A stretch of DNA of 8,483 nucleotides from positions 1-8,483 of the forward strand of contig JBCCLI010000287.1 in assembly GCA_039026975.1 (NCBI GenBank), read 5' to 3'. The position numbers and the translations under genes were made by a program. Of the stretch, positions 6,433 to 8,483 are shown one piece after another (the stretch's first letter is position 1; each line of letters starts with the position of its first letter). Source of the DNA: JBCBKZ01 sp039026975 (GTDB lineage: Bacteria; Bacteroidota; Bacteroidia; J057). A model generated the notes under the pieces. The model searched no databases, had not been told where the DNA came from, and saw only the letters and a list, made by a program, of their open reading frames with translations.

Positions 6433-7587
6433 CTAGCCTGAAATTTTCTTTCCTTCTACAGGTACCTCAAAAGTGTTGGTAATAACCATGTCATCATTTG
6501 AGAGGCCACTCACTATGAGAGAATCAGAGAGAATTTCTACTGTCTCTACTTTCTTCCCCAGAATGGTGTTATCCTCCAGGATGAATACTTTTCCATCTCT
6601 GGTTAGCGCCGAGGAAGGAATGGTAACTACCTCTTCAAAGGAACTCCCTTGAAACTGCCCCTCCAGGTAAATACCGCCTTTTAGGTTCTTTCCTGTTAGC
6701 GTGAAATAAACAGGGATATTCTGAGTTTGTACATCCACTATATCTGTCATTCTGCTTACCCTGCCTATCCATTCTCCCTCCATATTATTACTGGTAAAGC
6801 GGATTTTATCACCTATAGCTAACTGAGAAGCAAGACTTACACTTACAGCTGCTTCCAGCTCGTATTGCCTGTTATTAATAATGGTTCCTACCTGCTGACC
6901 AGGAGAGACTAGGCTTCCCTTATCAATGCGGGATTCTGTGACCATCCCACTGTAAGGCGCTCTTACTACATATTTAGACAACCTCTCTTCCTGGGCTTTA
7001 ATGTTGAAATAGGTACTGTATACCTGATTAGCGGTAAGGAAAAAACGCTCTCCTTCTGATAGGGTCTCGGGTAAGGACTGAAGGGATTCCCCACTCTTAT
7101 ATGCCGCTATATATGCTTTCCAGCTTTCAAAATTATCTGGGTAGTCAGCCTTTAAGTCTGGCATTACACCTGTGAGTATGTTAAGAAAGGCACTTCTTTG
7201 TGCCTCTACCTGTAGGCTGAATTCATCTGAGTCTAAAGATAGTAAGGCTTGTCCTCTGCTAAAGCTGCTACCTTCTTTGAATAAAAATCCGCTCTCTTTC
7301 ACCTTGCCCTGAACCTCAGCATACAGCTGTGTAGTATTTTTAGGGATTACTCTCCCCGTGATGGGAAGGTAGGTAGCGGCTTTTCCATTTTTTACTGGAA
7401 GTAGCGCTAATTCTTCTTTAGTTAAGACAAATCCGTCTGGAGTATTTTCTGCTACCTGAGAGTCTACTTGTTGGTTTTCCTCAGGTGCCGTGTTAGCACT
7501 TTCTGAACAGGAAGTTAATCCGCTTTGTAGGATAATGCCTATCAGTAAAAAAGTGAATAGATAATGTTGGTGTTTATTGAGATTCAT
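6433..7587 (-). CDS. Lipoprotein periplasmic adaptor (membrane fusion protein, HlyD/AcrA-like)
   Basis: This 384-residue adaptor joins the RND pump to the outer channel. The N-terminus is a lipoprotein signal: a hydrophobic core (9-24) and a lipobox LTSC with the lipidated cysteine at 27, followed by a polar linker (28-55). The first lipoyl half-motif is at about 77-118 (ITGRVIPKN...AEVQGKVKESGF...EGSSFSRGQALLSLD). A helical hairpin at about 120-205 contains the unusual insert MPDLKADYPDNFESW (142-156), which I recall from Bacteroidota adaptors. The second lipoyl half is at about 204-238 (YVVRAPYSGMVTES...DKGSLVSPGQQVGTI), then a beta-barrel (about 240-315) and a membrane-proximal domain (TIPSSALTRDGKVFILEDN, 322-340). 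It is the first gene of the pump operon, 41 bases before the RND gene. A TetR-type operator lies 12 bases upstream of its start codon, so repression by the neighbouring TetR protein is likely. Confidence 0.94.
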   Translation of the reverse strand: MNLNKHQHYLFTFLLIGIILQSGLTSCSESANTAPEENQQVDSQVAENTPDGFVLTKEELALLPVKNGKAATYLPITGRVIPKNTTQLYAEVQGKVKESGFLFKEGSSFSRGQALLSLDSDEFSLQVEAQRSAFLNILTGVMPDLKADYPDNFESWKAYIAAYKSGESLQSLPETLSEGERFFLTANQVYSTYFNIKAQEERLSKYVVRAPYSGMVTESRIDKGSLVSPGQQVGTIINNRQYELEAAVSVSLASQLAIGDKIRFTSNNMEGEWIGRVSRMTDIVDVQTQNIPVYFTLTGKNLKGGIYLEGQFQGSSFEEVVTIPSSALTRDGKVFILEDNTILGKKVETVEILSDSLIVSGLSNDDMVITNTFEVPVEGKKISG

Positions 7588-7599
7588 ATTAGTTAGCTT

Positions 7600-7616
7600 A
7601 ATGACTAGTAGTCATT
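7600..7616 (-). promoter_or_regulatory. TetR-type operator O1, upstream of the adaptor gene
   Basis: A perfect palindrome, AATGACT-agt-AGTCATT: two 7-bp arms around a 3-base spacer. It ends 12 bases before the adaptor ATG, where a bound repressor would block transcription start or early elongation. The arms are identical to those of the site at 7714-7730 and differ by one base from the site at 8362-8378. Three matching palindromes clustered around a tetR gene make binding by that protein the natural reading, but this is inferred, not shown. Confidence 0.8.
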
Positions 7617-7625
7617 TCATATGAA

Positions 7626-7659
7626 AAAAAATAGATACTAAGTGTTTCTACTATACAAT
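7626..7659 (-). promoter_or_regulatory. Weak candidate promoter for the efflux operon
   Basis: On the minus strand, TATTTTTT (7633-7626) fits the Bacteroidota -7 consensus TAnnTTTG at five of six defined bases. ATTG (7659-7656) is a poor partial match to the -33 TTTG box, and the 22-base spacing is longer than usual. If used, transcription would begin at about 7620, right beside operator O1, which is the expected place for a repressor site. The match is weak in this A/T-rich stretch and other start points between the two operators are possible. Confidence 0.25.
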
Positions 7660-7713
7660 TATGGACAATATTAGCTTTCAATTGGTTCAAATTTCCTGGA
7701 AATACTTACTTCT

Positions 7714-7730
7714 AATGACTGATAGTCATT
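7714..7730 (-). promoter_or_regulatory. TetR-type operator O2, between tetR and the adaptor gene
   Basis: A perfect palindrome, AATGACT-gat-AGTCATT, with the same arms as O1 and a different 3-base spacer. It begins 14 bases after the tetR stop codon, and its centre is 114 bp from that of O1, about eleven helical turns, so two bound dimers would lie on roughly the same face of the DNA. It probably lies upstream of the efflux promoter and may help repression by looping or cooperative binding; that is inference. Confidence 0.75.
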
Positions 7731-7744
7731 TTTTTAGAAAAAAA

Positions 7745-8359
7745 TTATGCAGCAAGGCCGTCAGTAATCATATTAGCATAGGTTTCAATTAGTTGTTTGG
7801 TATTCATCTCGTGATAATGGGTCAAAAGTTTTTTCTTAGCCTCTAGGAATTGTATTACTCCTACACAGCTTGCCCAGACTATATAGTTGATAGCCATAGG
7901 ATCAAAATGTTTCCTGATTTCCCCTTTCTTCTTTCCTTCCTCTACAATTTCTACCATGAGAATTTGGAGTTTATGGCTCATTTTCATGTAATCTGCATCA
8001 GTTATATCAAATTCTGGCCGCTCCATATAGGAGATCAGGTCAAAGTACCTGGGGAAGTCATGATTGTATTCATAGGATGCCAGGCATACTGCTTTAATTT
8101 TTTCCAGGCTATTCTCATGCTTCCCCGCATAATCAGAAAACTTTTGGTGAAGCATACTTAAAGCCTTCAGCCCCACTGCCCCTAGCATCTCATCCTTATT
8201 TTTGTAGTAGTTGTAGACAGTACCTTTAGCTATTCCCGCTTTTTCAATTACTTGGTCTACAGTGAAATTCTCTATACCCACCTCCAATAATACTAGCTCA
8301 GCAGCAGCCAAAATCTGCAATTTTCTACCTTCAGGGGTGAGATTTCTCCTTTTATTCAT
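7745..8359 (-). CDS. TetR/AcrR-family transcriptional repressor
   Basis: This 204-residue protein has the normal TetR length and layout. The N-terminal DNA-binding domain covers about residues 10-58: helix 1 is ILAAAELVLLEVG (16-28), followed by FTVDQVIEKAGIAKGTVYNYYKNKDEML (32-59), which contains the helix-turn-helix and the family signature AKGTVYNYYKNKDE. The remainder is a helical ligand-binding and dimerisation domain, divergent as usual, so the inducer cannot be guessed. It lies in the same direction as, and 157 bases before, the adaptor gene instead of divergent from it. A palindromic operator starts two bases upstream of the ATG, implying autorepression. Two more copies lie before the pump genes, so it is the likely local repressor of the pump. 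The ATG at 8359 is chosen because it gives the standard short N-terminal arm. The 105 bases beyond the operator to the window edge show no gene. Confidence 0.95.
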   Translation of the reverse strand: MNKRRNLTPEGRKLQILAAAELVLLEVGIENFTVDQVIEKAGIAKGTVYNYYKNKDEMLGAVGLKALSMLHQKFSDYAGKHENSLEKIKAVCLASYEYNHDFPRYFDLISYMERPEFDITDADYMKMSHKLQILMVEIVEEGKKKGEIRKHFDPMAINYIVWASCVGVIQFLEAKKKLLTHYHEMNTKQLIETYANMITDGLAA

Positions 8360-8361
8360 TT

Positions 8362-8378
8362 AATGACTGTCAGTCAAT
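8362..8378 (-). promoter_or_regulatory. TetR-type operator O3, upstream of tetR
   Basis: Near-perfect palindrome AATGACT-gtc-AGTCAAT; one arm base differs from O1 and O2, while the inner TGACTG-T-CAGTCA core is fully symmetrical. It starts two bases upstream of the tetR ATG, overlapping the ribosome-binding region, so the bound protein would shut off its own gene. Confidence 0.78.
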
Positions 8379-8483
8379 ACTCATCTATATACTTCCTTCC
8401 TATATAATTTGTTTAAGGAAATATGAAAAATATAGAAGTTATCCTGTATCGTTTTTGACAGAAATGGGAAAATTATATAACCC

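Noticed and set aside
7714..7735. Palindrome followed by seven T residues, resembling a plus-strand intrinsic terminator
   Set aside because: There is no plus-strand gene to terminate; the palindrome matches two other operator copies and is better explained as a repressor site.
7850..8161. Plus-strand open frame of 103 codons
   Set aside because: Antisense to the well-supported tetR gene; no domain or context supports it.
8454..8481. Plus-strand TTGACA followed 15 bases later by TATAAC near the right edge
   Set aside because: The spacing is short, it does not fit the Bacteroidota promoter form, and no downstream gene is visible in the window.

Overview
The window looks like ordinary chromosomal DNA from a member of the Bacteroidota, most likely a Cytophagia-type organism. 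The evidence is moderately AT-rich DNA, AT-rich leaders with no clear Shine-Dalgarno sequence, a MFP/RND/TolC set of the Bacteroidota style, and an intergenic stem-loop of a kind I associate from memory with this phylum. I cannot confirm species or genus from sequence alone.

Layout, reading along the minus strand (every confident gene is on that strand): (1) 8359-7745 is a TetR-family repressor. (2) 7587-6433 is a lipoprotein membrane-fusion (periplasmic adaptor) protein. (3) 6391-3248 is a 1047-residue RND inner-membrane transporter. (4) 3228-1876 is a TolC-family outer-membrane channel. (5) 1826-1167 is a DUF2461 (TIGR02453) protein. (6) 1151-549 is a small TPR-repeat protein. (7) 430-399 is an intrinsic terminator. 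Gaps from the adaptor onward are 41, 19, 49 and 15 bases, and I see no strong terminator between genes, so one transcript from adaptor to TPR protein is likely.

The first four genes make a complete tripartite drug/metabolite efflux pump with its own repressor. Three nearly identical 17-bp palindromes (AATGACT-N3-AGTCATT type) lie immediately upstream of tetR, just after its stop codon, and just upstream of the adaptor start. This strongly suggests an autoregulated repressor that also controls the pump. The last two genes, DUF2461 and TPR, have no established connection to efflux and may simply be riding on the operon.

The left 548 bases hold no confident gene. They contain a possible C-terminal tail of a plus-strand gene (3-92), a perfect 25-bp direct repeat (33-57 and 331-355) flanking a run of hairpins, including two mutually exclusive ones (136-259), and the operon terminator. 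This is the least explained part of the window. I did not find convincing evidence of a wholly new system. The best leads are the operator triad, the flanked hairpin element, and an RND pump whose usual TM10 lysine is asparagine.
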